From DATAFT01 sp035544635 (GTDB lineage: Bacteria > Acidobacteriota > Thermoanaerobaculia > Multivoradales > Multivoraceae): a stretch of DNA of 5,861 nt. The notes below the pieces were generated by a model. It did no database searches. It had not been told where the DNA came from and saw only the letters and a list, made by a program, of their open reading frames with translations. Both the position numbers and the translations under genes were made by a program. Where the stretch lies: assembly GCA_035544635.1 (NCBI GenBank), contig DATKDQ010000073.1, forward strand, positions 1-5,861, in the 5' to 3' direction. This document shows, piece by piece, positions 1-5,861 of the stretch (positions are counted from its first letter, which is position 1; each line of letters begins with the position of its first letter).

Positions 1-1053
1 GTCGTGACGATCCTCGCGGTCCCGGCGGCGAGCGTCTCTCGCGAGCCCGGGAGCGATATCCCGCGACGACCCGACGGCCGGCCGGATTTGAGCGGCACCT
101 ACGACATCGCGACCCTGACGCCGGTGGAGCGGCCCCCCGAGTACGGCGACAAGCTGACGCTCAGCGAGGAGGAGGCGGCCGAGATCGGCACGCGCGAGAT
201 GCGGATGCGGGCGCTGCGTAATCAGCCCAGCGACCCCGACCGCGAGGCGCCACCCCTGGGCGGCGACGGTTCCTCGTTCGCGGCGGGAAACGTCGGCGGC
301 TACAACACCTTCTGGATCGATCGCGGGGAGAGCGCCTTCAAGATCGACGGCCAGTGGCGCACTTCCATCATCGTCGATCCTCCCGACGGGCGTCATCCGC
401 CTCTGTCCGAGTGGGGCCGGCAGCGAGCGGAGCGCGCAGCCCCCTTTTACCGCACCAACGACGGCTCCGCGTACTGGATCGACCTGGAGGTCGGCCCCTA
501 CGACGATCCCGAGCTGCGCCCCACGCAGGAGCGCTGCCTCTTGAGCCGGGGTCGGTCCGGCCCGCCGGCGATGCCCGCGCTCTACAACAACCTCAAGCGG
601 ATCGTCCAGACCGACGACCACGTGGTGATCGAGATCGAGCAGATCCACGACGCGCGCATCATCCGTCTCGACGCCGAGCACGGCCCACCGGAGCTGCGCA
701 GGTGGCTGGGTGACTCCGTGGGCCACTGGGAGGGGGACACCCTGGTGGTCGACACCCGCAACTTCAAGACCGTCCCTGGAGCGCTCGACGTCTCCGAGGG
801 CCTCCACGTCATCGAGCGCTTCACCCGCATCGACGCCGACACGCTGCTCTACCAGTTCACTGTCCACGACCCGCGCTTCACCGCGCCCTGGAGCGGCGAG
901 CTGGTCTGGCCGGCGACCGACGAGAAGCTGTACGAGTACGCCTGCCACGAGGGGAACTACTCGTTCGGCAACATCATGCGCGGTGCCCGGGTGCTCGAGC
1001 GCGATGCCTGGGCGGAGCGCGAGGCAAGCGCGAGAGAGAGCGGCGCCAGGTGA
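1..1053 (+). CDS. Secreted protein of unknown function, 5' end cut by window edge
   Basis: I recognise this as one of a large family of uncharacterised exported proteins found in Acidobacteriota and Proteobacteria, but know no established function. Residues are numbered from the GTG at base 4. Family hallmarks are PDGRPDLSGTYD (23-34) with TLTPVERP (37-44), a SIIVDPPDGRHPPLS segment (121-135), ERCLL (176-180), a NNLKRI...HVVIEIEQIHDARIIRLD stretch (195-222), the GHWEGDTLVVDTRNF motif (240-254) and a C-terminal CHEGNYSFGNI motif (315-325). C178 and C315 are the only cysteines. The frame is open to base 1, and the first residues (VTILAVPAAS) look like the end of a signal-peptide hydrophobic core and cleavage region, so the true start is probably upstream of the window and the GTG at base 4 is not the start. 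It ends with TGA at 1051-1053 and converges with the ABC operon, so it is not part of it. Periplasmic or outer-surface location is inferred. Sure of the gene and family resemblance; function unknown. Confidence 0.85.
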   Translation, partial: VVTILAVPAASVSREPGSDIPRRPDGRPDLSGTYDIATLTPVERPPEYGDKLTLSEEEAAEIGTREMRMRALRNQPSDPDREAPPLGGDGSSFAAGNVGGYNTFWIDRGESAFKIDGQWRTSIIVDPPDGRHPPLSEWGRQRAERAAPFYRTNDGSAYWIDLEVGPYDDPELRPTQERCLLSRGRSGPPAMPALYNNLKRIVQTDDHVVIEIEQIHDARIIRLDAEHGPPELRRWLGDSVGHWEGDTLVVDTRNFKTVPGALDVSEGLHVIERFTRIDADTLLYQFTVHDPRFTAPWSGELVWPATDEKLYEYACHEGNYSFGNIMRGARVLERDAWAEREASARESGAR

Positions 1054-1075
1054 ACCGCCGCGCGCAACGGTTGGT

Positions 1076-1090
1076 CGGACGCCCGGTCCG
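1076..1090. terminator. Weak hairpin between the convergent genes
   Basis: The 57-base gap between the two convergent stop codons (1054-1110) contains the inverted repeat cggac / gtccg with a 5-base loop (gcccg); one flanking T-G wobble could extend it. It is in the right place for a bidirectional terminator, but the stem is short and there is no T-run on either strand, so it is only a candidate. Nothing else is visible in this gap. Confidence 0.2.
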
Positions 1091-1110
1091 GGTGCAGGCG
1101 AGCTCCGCCC

Positions 1111-1965
1111 CTACTCCCCGGTGTAGAGCACCTCGAGGCGCCGCGCCCGGTGGATCGCGACGGTCAGCAGCACGCCGACCATGAGCAGCAGGCCGCCGAT
1201 GGCGAGCGGCGCCGGGGTGGGCTCGGCGGGGAGCGCGAGCGGCCCGGCGTCGAACGGCACCGGGCAGAGCGACTGCAGGTAGTGGATCACCGAGATCTTC
1301 TTGAGCACGGGCGGCAGCAGCGAGTTGAGCCACTCCCAGCCCAGGATCGCGGCCGCCGGGATCATCGGGTTCTTGACCAGGAGCGCCAGGGCGAGGAAGA
1401 CGGCGCCGTAGCCCGCGACCGCGAGCACTGTCACCAGCGCATACGCCGCGGCGTGTCCCGCGCCCGGACCTTCGAAGAGGTACGCCGCACCGCCCTCCGT
1501 CACCCCACCCACGGCGAAGGCGAGCGGGAGCTGGAGCGCAAGGCTCGCGAGCACGATGCTCGACGCCGCCACCAGGCCGGCGACGAACTTGCCGAGCAGG
1601 AAGACGTCGCGGCGCAGCGGCGCCATCAGGTAGAAGTGCAGGCTCCGTTCCGCGATCTCGCCGCGCACGAGATAGGTGAAGACGGTGAAGCAGACGAAGA
1701 AGACGACCAGGCGCACGAAGAAGAGCTGGAAGAGCGCGGCGTACATGGTCGCCATCTCGGCGGCCGGCAGGGCGCGCGCGTCGGCCAGGCGGACTGCGAC
1801 CACGCGCATGCCGAGCAGGAGCGCCGGCAGCAAGGCGACCGCCACCACCGGCAGCGCGCGCCAGCGCAGGAAGGTCTTGCGTAGCTCGAGCCAGAGCATG
1901 GCGCCGAGCTGCCGCCGCCACACCCGCATCCCGGTCGATTGCGCCACCGCCGCCTGCCCGTTCAT
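1111..1965 (-). CDS. ABC-2 type transporter permease (second pair)
   Basis: This is the integral inner-membrane subunit of an ABC transporter, 284 residues, starting at ATG (1965) and ending TAG. An amphipathic N-terminus (residues 12-37, rich in Arg/Trp/Leu) leads into about six membrane segments, roughly at 38-58, 76-100, 124-150, 172-197, 200-218 (weak) and 252-272. The cytoplasmic loop after the second segment reads RGEIAERSLHFYLMAPLRR...LLGK (101-126), a layout typical of ABC-2 permeases, where a charged patch precedes a xPLxRxxxLLGK motif. An AGGAG-type ribosome-binding site lies at 1979-1975, 9 bases before the ATG. It is the last gene of the operon, 30 bases after the second ATPase, its most likely partner. 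The substrate cannot be inferred; lipid, drug or polymer export are all possible. Confident of the family. Confidence 0.85.
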   Translation of the reverse strand: MNGQAAVAQSTGMRVWRRQLGAMLWLELRKTFLRWRALPVVAVALLPALLLGMRVVAVRLADARALPAAEMATMYAALFQLFFVRLVVFFVCFTVFTYLVRGEIAERSLHFYLMAPLRRDVFLLGKFVAGLVAASSIVLASLALQLPLAFAVGGVTEGGAAYLFEGPGAGHAAAYALVTVLAVAGYGAVFLALALLVKNPMIPAAAILGWEWLNSLLPPVLKKISVIHYLQSLCPVPFDAGPLALPAEPTPAPLAIGGLLLMVGVLLTVAIHRARRLEVLYTGE

Positions 1966-1995
1966 CTAGCGTCGCTCCTGCCGGAACATCAACTC

Positions 1996-3066
1996 TCAGC
2001 TGCTCCCCGGCGCCACCGCGCCGATCAGGTACTGGTAGACCGACTGCACGTCGTCGTCGGCGGGCAGCACCGCCTCGATGTCGACGACGCCCTCGCCCGC
2101 GACGCGGTTGAGGAGCAGGTAGAAGCGCTCGGCGTTCTCGGTGCGCACCAGGAGCCCGCGGCGATCGCCGTCGAGGCGCGCCTCGACCACGTGATCCTCC
2201 GAGAAGACGCGCGCCGCCAGGAGCGACGGTTGGTCGCAGCGCACGAACACCTGGAGCGGGCGCTCGGCGGCGAGCTCGTCGCGCACACCTTCGACCGCCC
2301 CCTCGGCGACCACGTAGCCGCCGTGCACCAGCACCACCCGGTCGGCCAGCTCGTCGACCTCGTGCAGCACGTGGCTCGAAACCAAGAGCACCCGCCCCTC
2401 GGCCGCGAACGCGCGGAAGAGCTCCACCGTCTCGGCGCGCGCCAGCGGATCGAGCCCGTTGAGCGGCTCGTCGAGCACCAGCACCTGCGGATCGTGGGCG
2501 ATCGCCTGCGCCAGCTTGATGCGCTGCTTCATCCCTTTCGAGTAGGCGCCGACGCGGCGCGTCGCGGCCTCGACCATGCCGACGCGCTCGATGGCACGCC
2601 GCGCCAGGCGCTCGGCGTCGCCCCGCGGCATGCCGTGCAGCCGCAGGTAGAGGTGCACGAAGTCCCAGCCGGTCATGCCGCGCGGGAAGCTCTCGTACTG
2701 CGTGCAGTAGCCGATCCGGCGGAAGAGCTGGTCCGGCTGGTCCGGCGTGAGCCCGAGCACTTCGATCGCGCCTTCGGTGGGCCGCAGGAGGCCGGCGGCG
2801 AGGTTCATGAGCGTCGACTTCCCCGAGCCGTTGGGGCCCACCAGCGCGGTGATCCCGGGGCCGATCGTGAGGTCGATGCGGTTGACCCCCAGCACCTCGC
2901 CGTAGAACTTCGACACGTCGCGGAAGACGATGCTCGCTACGGGCGTGGTGGGTACCACGCCCTCCGCTCGCTTGCTGTCGGCGCCGAGGACGGCGCTCGC
3001 TACGGGCGTGGTGTTTACCACGCCCTCCGCTCGCTTGCTGTCGGCGCCGAGGACGGCGCGGCTCAC
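1996..3066 (-). CDS. ABC transporter ATP-binding protein with an in-frame repeat insertion at its N-terminus (second pair)
   Basis: Cytoplasmic ATPase subunit, 356 residues, that would power the adjacent permeases. Motifs: Walker A GPNGSGKS (77-84), Q-loop glutamine Q123 (GYCTQ), ABC signature YSKGMKQR (175-182, the relaxed LSGGQ variant usual in ABC-2 exporters), Walker B VLVLDEP (195-201) with NGLDP D-loop, and H232 in SSH. Residues 46-70 (IVFRDVSKFYGEV...) form the normal first strand of the domain. About 265-356 is a C-terminal accessory region. Before the domain lie two 21-residue repeats, 4-24 and 25-45, beginning AVLGADSKRAEGVV and ending TTPVAS, differing only at N18/P39. Related proteins usually start within a few residues of the domain, so these 45 residues look inserted. 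The GTG start at 3066 overlaps the previous stop (GTGA) and has a GAGGTGG ribosome-binding site 4 bases upstream, which argues that translation starts before the repeats. GTG codons inside each repeat are weaker alternatives. Confidence 0.9.
   Translation of the reverse strand: MSRAVLGADSKRAEGVVNTTPVASAVLGADSKRAEGVVPTTPVASIVFRDVSKFYGEVLGVNRIDLTIGPGITALVGPNGSGKSTLMNLAAGLLRPTEGAIEVLGLTPDQPDQLFRRIGYCTQYESFPRGMTGWDFVHLYLRLHGMPRGDAERLARRAIERVGMVEAATRRVGAYSKGMKQRIKLAQAIAHDPQVLVLDEPLNGLDPLARAETVELFRAFAAEGRVLLVSSHVLHEVDELADRVVLVHGGYVVAEGAVEGVRDELAAERPLQVFVRCDQPSLLAARVFSEDHVVEARLDGDRRGLLVRTENAERFYLLLNRVAGEGVVDIEAVLPADDDVQSVYQYLIGAVAPGSS
2941..2962. repeat. Hairpin of repeat unit A
   Basis: Perfect inverted repeat: left arm gggcgtggt (2941-2949), loop gggt (2950-2953), right arm accacgccc (2954-2962). 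Direct repeats gctcgc at 2932-2937 and 2966-2971 flank it symmetrically at 3 bp. In mRNA the GC-rich stem should fold stably; it would lie early in the second ATPase message, about 105-125 bases after the start codon. Confidence 0.85.
3004..3025. repeat. Hairpin of repeat unit B
   Basis: Perfect inverted repeat with the same arms as unit A, gggcgtggt (3004-3012) and accacgccc (3017-3025), but loop gttt. Direct repeats gctcgc at 2995-3000 and 3029-3034 flank it at 3 bp. In mRNA it starts about 40 bases after the GTG start of the second ATPase, close enough that folding could slow early elongation. Confidence 0.85.
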
Positions 3067-3956
3067 GACACCACCTCGTGCGCGCGGATCCTGCGGTGGA
3101 GGAGCAGCGCGGCGAGGGCGGAGAAGGCGGCGATCGCGATCCAGCAGGCGGCGACCGGCAGATCTCCCTTGTCGTTCATCTGGCCGAAGATGCGGCCAAC
3201 GCCGAACAGGTCGAACCAGATCGTCCGCATCTGCTCGGTGAGCATCAGGAGCTGGCCCCAGCGCGTGTCGAGGGTCTGGTTGATCGCCGTGCCGAACGCG
3301 CCGCCCAAGACGAAGATCACGAAGAGCGCGCCGGTGGCGAGCGGGCGCCAGCGGATCCAGGCCGAGATGGCGAGCGCCGAGAGCGAGAGGAGGACGATCC
3401 AGGCCAGCGACCCGAGCAGGATGCCGATCGGGATGCGGGCGTGCTCCACGAGCCAGCCGCCGCCGGCGAGCGCGCTCTGGAGCCCGACGAGGAGGAGGCC
3501 CGGCACCCAGGTGATCGCCGACAGGAGCGTGCCGAGGATGGCGAGCTTCCCCAGGATGTAGTCGCAGCGGGTCAGCGGGCGCGAGAGATAGAGCGGCATC
3601 GCGCCGTGCGTCAGGTCGGGCGCGACCAGCGAGGGGCCGGCGAACGAGGCGAACAGGAAGGCGAGGTTGGCCTGGCCGACCACGAACCAGAAGAAGAGCG
3701 TCCCCGACAGGTTCGTCGCGAGCTTGTTCATGTCGGCGTTCTGGATACCGAGGAGAGCGAGGACGTCGAGGTTGTTCGCCAGGTAGATCAGGGTGGCGTA
3801 GATCACCACCGGCAGACAGGCGATGACGAAGAGCACCAGGAGCAGCCGCTTCGAGAAGACCTCGGCCAGGCCGTAGCGCGCCAGCGTCCAGAACAGGCCG
3901 CGCGGCGAGCGGCGCTCGCCGGTGAAGCCGCGGTAGCGGCGGTCATGGACCGGCAC
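3063..3956 (-). CDS. ABC-2 type transporter permease (first pair)
   Basis: Inner-membrane ABC transporter subunit of 297 residues. It opens MPVHDRRYRGFTGER, a short basic cytoplasmic head typical of this permease group, then has about six membrane segments near 37-60, 84-110, 135-160, 174-200, 205-225 and 266-287. A long loop between segments one and two (61-83) probably faces the periplasm. The loop at 110-137 reads VAPDLTHGAMPLYLSRPLTR...LGK, a motif I associate with permeases beside gliding-type or Nat-type ATPases. The GTG start at 3956 is supported by GGAGGAG at 3967-3961, 4 bases upstream. It overlaps the first ATPase by 14 bases and the second by 4, so it is translationally tied to both. 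Its most likely partner is the first ATPase, though pairing with the other permease is also possible. Substrate unknown. Confidence 0.88.
   Translation of the reverse strand: MPVHDRRYRGFTGERRSPRGLFWTLARYGLAEVFSKRLLLVLFVIACLPVVIYATLIYLANNLDVLALLGIQNADMNKLATNLSGTLFFWFVVGQANLAFLFASFAGPSLVAPDLTHGAMPLYLSRPLTRCDYILGKLAILGTLLSAITWVPGLLLVGLQSALAGGGWLVEHARIPIGILLGSLAWIVLLSLSALAISAWIRWRPLATGALFVIFVLGGAFGTAINQTLDTRWGQLLMLTEQMRTIWFDLFGVGRIFGQMNDKGDLPVAACWIAIAAFSALAALLLHRRIRAHEVVS
3071..3077 (-). promoter_or_regulatory. Ribosome-binding site of the second ATPase
   Basis: The minus strand reads GAGGTGG followed by TGTC and the GTG start at 3066. It lies within the last codons of the upstream permease. A good match at normal spacing decides the start: the GTG ahead of the repeats is favoured over in-frame GTG codons within them, none of which I see preceded by a comparable site at normal spacing. 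Confidence 0.65.
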
Positions 3957-4878
3957 GCGTCTCCTCCATGGCCCTGAGGAAGAGGTGCTCGAGCGAGTTG
4001 CGCGAGCTGGTGAGACGCCGGAGCTGCACGCCCTGCTCGCCGGCGACGCGCCAGAGCTCGCGCGCCGCCACGCCCTCCGGCAGCACGATCTTCAACCGCC
4101 GGTTCGGGAGCTCGGCCACCTCGCAGCCCAGCACCACGAGCGCCGCCGCGAGCTCGCCGTTGCCGCCGCGAGTCTCGAGCTCGAGGAAGCGCTTGTTCTC
4201 GCTGCGCTCGGCGGCGAGGTCGGCGATGGTCGCCACCTGCCCTTCGCGCAGCACGATGACCTCGTCGCACACCGCCTCGACGTCGCGCAGGAGATGCGAC
4301 GAGAGCACGATGCGCACCCCGGAGTCGGCGATCTCGCGGATGAGGCGCAGCATGCGCTGGCGCGCTCCCGGGTCGAGGCCGTTGGTCGGCTCGTCGAGGA
4401 GCAGCACCTCGGGACCGTGCGCGATCGCCTGCGCCAGCTTCGCGAGCTGCTTCATGCCCAGCGAGTAGGTCTCGAGCTTGCGGTAGCGTGCCTCGCCCAG
4501 ACCGACGTAGAAGAGCGTCTCGTGGGTGCGCTCGAGCGCCGCCTTGGGCGGCAGGCCCGCGAGCTCGGCCATCATCCGCACGAAGCGCACCGCCGTGAGG
4601 TGAGCGATGTAGGCGTCGCTCTCCGGCATGTAGCCGAGGCGGCTCCTGAGCGCGATGCGGTCGCTCGTGATGTCGCGGCCGAGGATGCGCGCCGTGCCCG
4701 CGTGCGGGCGATGGAAGCCGAGGAGGGTGGCGAGGAGCGTCGTCTTGCCGGCGCCGTTCGGGCCGAGGAGGCCCACGACGCGCCCGGACAGCCTGCCGTG
4801 GAGCCCCGCCAGCACCGTCCGGCCGCCCAGGCGGACCTCGAGCCCGTCGAGCTCGAGGAGCGGCGGTGGCGAGGTCAT
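3943..4878 (-). CDS. ABC transporter ATP-binding protein (first pair)
   Basis: Cytoplasmic ATPase of 311 residues, normal length for the ABC-2 exporter class, starting at ATG (4878). Motifs: Walker A GPNGAGKT (39-46), Q-loop region GYMPESD (82-88), signature YSLGMKQ (138-144), Walker B VLLLDEP (158-164) with TNGLDP D-loop and H195 in SSH. Residues from about 225 form a C-terminal accessory region ending SLEHLFLRAMEE. The usual Q-loop glutamine position holds E86, whereas the second ATPase has Q123; glutamate there is also common in Nat-type exporters, so this is not evidence of inactivity. The domain starts normally within 8 residues of the methionine, in contrast to the second ATPase. The start overlaps the previous stop as ATGA and the preceding bases (cgtaaagtcctccga) show no ribosome-binding site, so translation probably depends on the upstream gene. 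Confidence 0.92.
   Translation of the reverse strand: MTSPPPLLELDGLEVRLGGRTVLAGLHGRLSGRVVGLLGPNGAGKTTLLATLLGFHRPHAGTARILGRDITSDRIALRSRLGYMPESDAYIAHLTAVRFVRMMAELAGLPPKAALERTHETLFYVGLGEARYRKLETYSLGMKQLAKLAQAIAHGPEVLLLDEPTNGLDPGARQRMLRLIREIADSGVRIVLSSHLLRDVEAVCDEVIVLREGQVATIADLAAERSENKRFLELETRGGNGELAAALVVLGCEVAELPNRRLKIVLPEGVAARELWRVAGEQGVQLRRLTSSRNSLEHLFLRAMEETRAGP
3961..3967 (-). promoter_or_regulatory. Ribosome-binding site of the first permease
   Basis: The minus strand reads GGAGGAG, four bases (ACGC) before the GTG at 3956 and inside the last codons of the first ATPase. It fixes the GTG start and hence the 14-base overlap between the two genes. Confidence 0.65.
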
Positions 4879-5861
4879 TCGGAGGACTTTACGCCGTATC
4901 GCGCACGCGAGTTTCGCGAGGTCGTGCTCGCGGCCGCGATCTCCAGCCCGACTGCGTTCTCGGCCAGAGGCGATACCTCGTCATCTTCGCCCTCCTCCGC
5001 CGGCGCCCGCTCGAGGATGGCCCCGGCGAGCGCTAACAGCTTCCCGAACGACACGCCGAGCGGCCCCGCGGCGCCGCGCGCGACCAGGCGAATGCGGTCG
5101 GCGTCGCCGTAGGCGAGCACCAGCATCGGTCCCATCTCCTGCGCCAGCGCCTCGAGCTCTGCGCGCTCGCCCTCCGGCATGGCGCCGCCGAGGAAGTCCG
5201 CGAGCGGACCGGCGGCGCCGCCGAGGTTCTGCCACACCAGCGCGGAGAAGTCGGTCTCGGCGTCGCTCGGCAGCCGCTCGCGGAACGCGCTCGAGGCGGC
5301 GAGGTGGCTGCCCGCGGCGCGGTGCGCGATCGCCTCGAGCACGAGCGCCCGCGACGGTCCCGCCACCAGGTAGCCGTCGACGAAGGTCATCACCACCATC
5401 GTGGCCCCCTCGGCGGTCGCGATCGTCAGGAACCGCCGGCCACCGGCCTCCTCCTCGCCGTAGCGCAGCCCGCCGCGACCCGCCTCGGCGGCCTCGCGGT
5501 TGATCGCCTCGACCGCGCGCCCGAGCACGTACTCGAGGTGCGACGGGTTCGTCACCTCGACCACCAGCTTCCACGACGGCGTGGGCAGGAGCGGTCCGTC
5601 GAGCGCGAACGCCGCGTCGCCGCCGAGCGCGGCCGCCAGATCGTCGCGCAGCGAGAAGCCGAGCCCGCTCTCGAGCTTCGCCAGCTCCTCGATCGCGCCC
5701 TCTCCGCCGGCGGTCTGCGCCATCGCCAGCAGGTCGTCGAACATCTCGACCGGGTTCTCCGAGAGCCCGGCGACCGCGAGGCTGGCCGCGCCCGACACGA
5801 ACTCGAGCGCGCCGGAGGGGGCCGGCGCCGCCAGCCACGCCGCCGCGCCGCGCCGCGCGCC
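4875..5861 (-). CDS. DUF3352-like protein, N-terminus beyond window edge
   Basis: The first visible gene of the operon, 328 residues in the window. The frame stays open to base 5861, and the 21 residues upstream of the GTG at 5798 (including AAAWLAAPAPSGALEF) look like genuine family sequence, so that GTG is not the start. The protein is mostly soluble in the visible part, with alternating strands and helices. Segments such as SWKLVVEVTNPSHLEYVLGR, FVDGYLVAGPSRALVLEAI and GSHLAASSAFRERLPSD recall the DUF3352 pattern, where a 'xDGYLVxxxS' strand is followed by a helix and a 'SLAxSxxFxxxL' segment. Family members often carry an N-terminal signal or anchor, which would lie outside this window. 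Its stop overlaps the first ATPase start (ATGA), so it is coupled to the transporter, perhaps as an extracytoplasmic partner; that is inference. The family assignment is by remembered pattern only. Confidence 0.7.
   Translation of the reverse strand, partial: GARRGAAAWLAAPAPSGALEFVSGAASLAVAGLSENPVEMFDDLLAMAQTAGGEGAIEELAKLESGLGFSLRDDLAAALGGDAAFALDGPLLPTPSWKLVVEVTNPSHLEYVLGRAVEAINREAAEAGRGGLRYGEEEAGGRRFLTIATAEGATMVVMTFVDGYLVAGPSRALVLEAIAHRAAGSHLAASSAFRERLPSDAETDFSALVWQNLGGAAGPLADFLGGAMPEGERAELEALAQEMGPMLVLAYGDADRIRLVARGAAGPLGVSFGKLLALAGAILERAPAEEGEDDEVSPLAENAVGLEIAAASTTSRNSRARYGVKSSE

Larger units (their letters stand above)
2932..3057 (-). repeat. Two tandem 63-bp units inside the second ATPase gene
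   Basis: Unit A is 2932-2994 and unit B 2995-3057. They are contiguous, 63 bp each, and match at 61 of 63 bases; the only changes are gg (2951-2952) against tt (3014-3015). On the plus strand each unit reads gctcgc, 3 bases, a perfect 9-bp inverted repeat with 4-base loop, 3 bases, gctcgc, then a 23-base tail holding the perfect palindrome tcggcgccga (2978-2987 and 3041-3050). The length is a multiple of three, so the host gene stays in frame and gains 21 residues per unit. I find no stop codon in any plus-strand frame and stops in only one minus-strand frame, so a unit can be read through in five of six frames. Confidence 0.95.

Noticed and set aside
1082..1092. Inverted repeat cccgg-t-ccggg in the convergent gap
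   Set aside because: A one-base loop cannot form; allowing a real loop leaves only three pairs.
1966..1995. Possible separate promoter for the last permease in the 30-base gap
   Set aside because: Too short for a promoter and it holds the ribosome-binding site; no -35/-10-like pair is visible.
2941..3025. Intrinsic terminators between the first permease and second ATPase
   Set aside because: The hairpins lie inside the second ATPase's reading frame, behind a good ribosome-binding site, and neither is followed by a T-run on either strand.
2932..3057. CRISPR-like array
   Set aside because: There are only two contiguous units with no variable spacers; the whole 63 bp is repeated, including the tail.
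1939..3561. A 540-residue open frame on the plus strand, opposite three ABC genes
   Set aside because: It lies antisense to well-supported genes, is rich in Arg/His/Glu/Ala with no recognisable domain, and is what high GC codon bias produces in the opposite strand.
4068..4079. A 12-base match to the repeat unit (ccacgccctccg) inside the first ATPase gene
   Set aside because: It lacks the other hairpin arm and the flanking gctcgc pair, and encodes ordinary ATPase residues (EGVAA), so chance similarity in GC-rich codons is the simpler explanation.
3985..5112. A 375-residue open frame on the plus strand
   Set aside because: Antisense to the first ATPase and the DUF3352-like gene, low-complexity composition and no family features; a GC-driven shadow.

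Overview
This is a GC-rich window, dense with genes, from a bacterium I cannot name. The very high GC, GTG starts and overlapping genes suit an uncultured soil or marine lineage such as Acidobacteriota, Myxococcota or Binatota-like groups. That placement is inference; there is no rRNA or other marker gene. Every stretch is coding except 57 bases at 1054-1110 and 29-30 bases near 1980. Both ends of the window cut through a gene.

Layout: a plus-strand gene at 1-1053 encodes a secreted protein of a widespread uncharacterised family. Its signal peptide is cut by the left edge. It converges with a five-gene minus-strand operon that fills the rest of the window. In transcription order (right to left) the operon holds a DUF3352-like protein (5861-4875, N-terminus beyond the right edge), an ABC ATPase (4878-3943), an ABC-2 type permease (3956-3063), a second ABC ATPase (3066-1996) and a second ABC-2 type permease (1965-1111). 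Junctions are an ATGA overlap, a 14-base overlap, a GTGA overlap and a 30-base gap, so the genes are almost certainly co-transcribed and largely translationally coupled. The four ABC genes would form two ATPase/permease pairs, or one mixed complex, at the inner membrane. The substrate cannot be read from the sequence.

The most unusual feature is at the start of the second ATPase. Between its start codon and the first beta strand of the nucleotide-binding domain lie two tandem 63-bp units (2932-3057, 61 of 63 bases identical), translated in frame as two 21-residue repeats. Each unit carries a perfect 9-bp inverted repeat with a 4-base loop. This is flanked at 3 bp on each side by the direct repeat gctcgc and followed by a 10-bp palindrome. 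The only two differences between units lie in the hairpin loop. A good ribosome-binding site sits just upstream of the GTG start, before the repeats, so they appear to be translated. The best reading is a small palindromic element tolerated inside a coding sequence, comparable in concept to Rickettsia palindromic elements, and possibly an undescribed family in this lineage.
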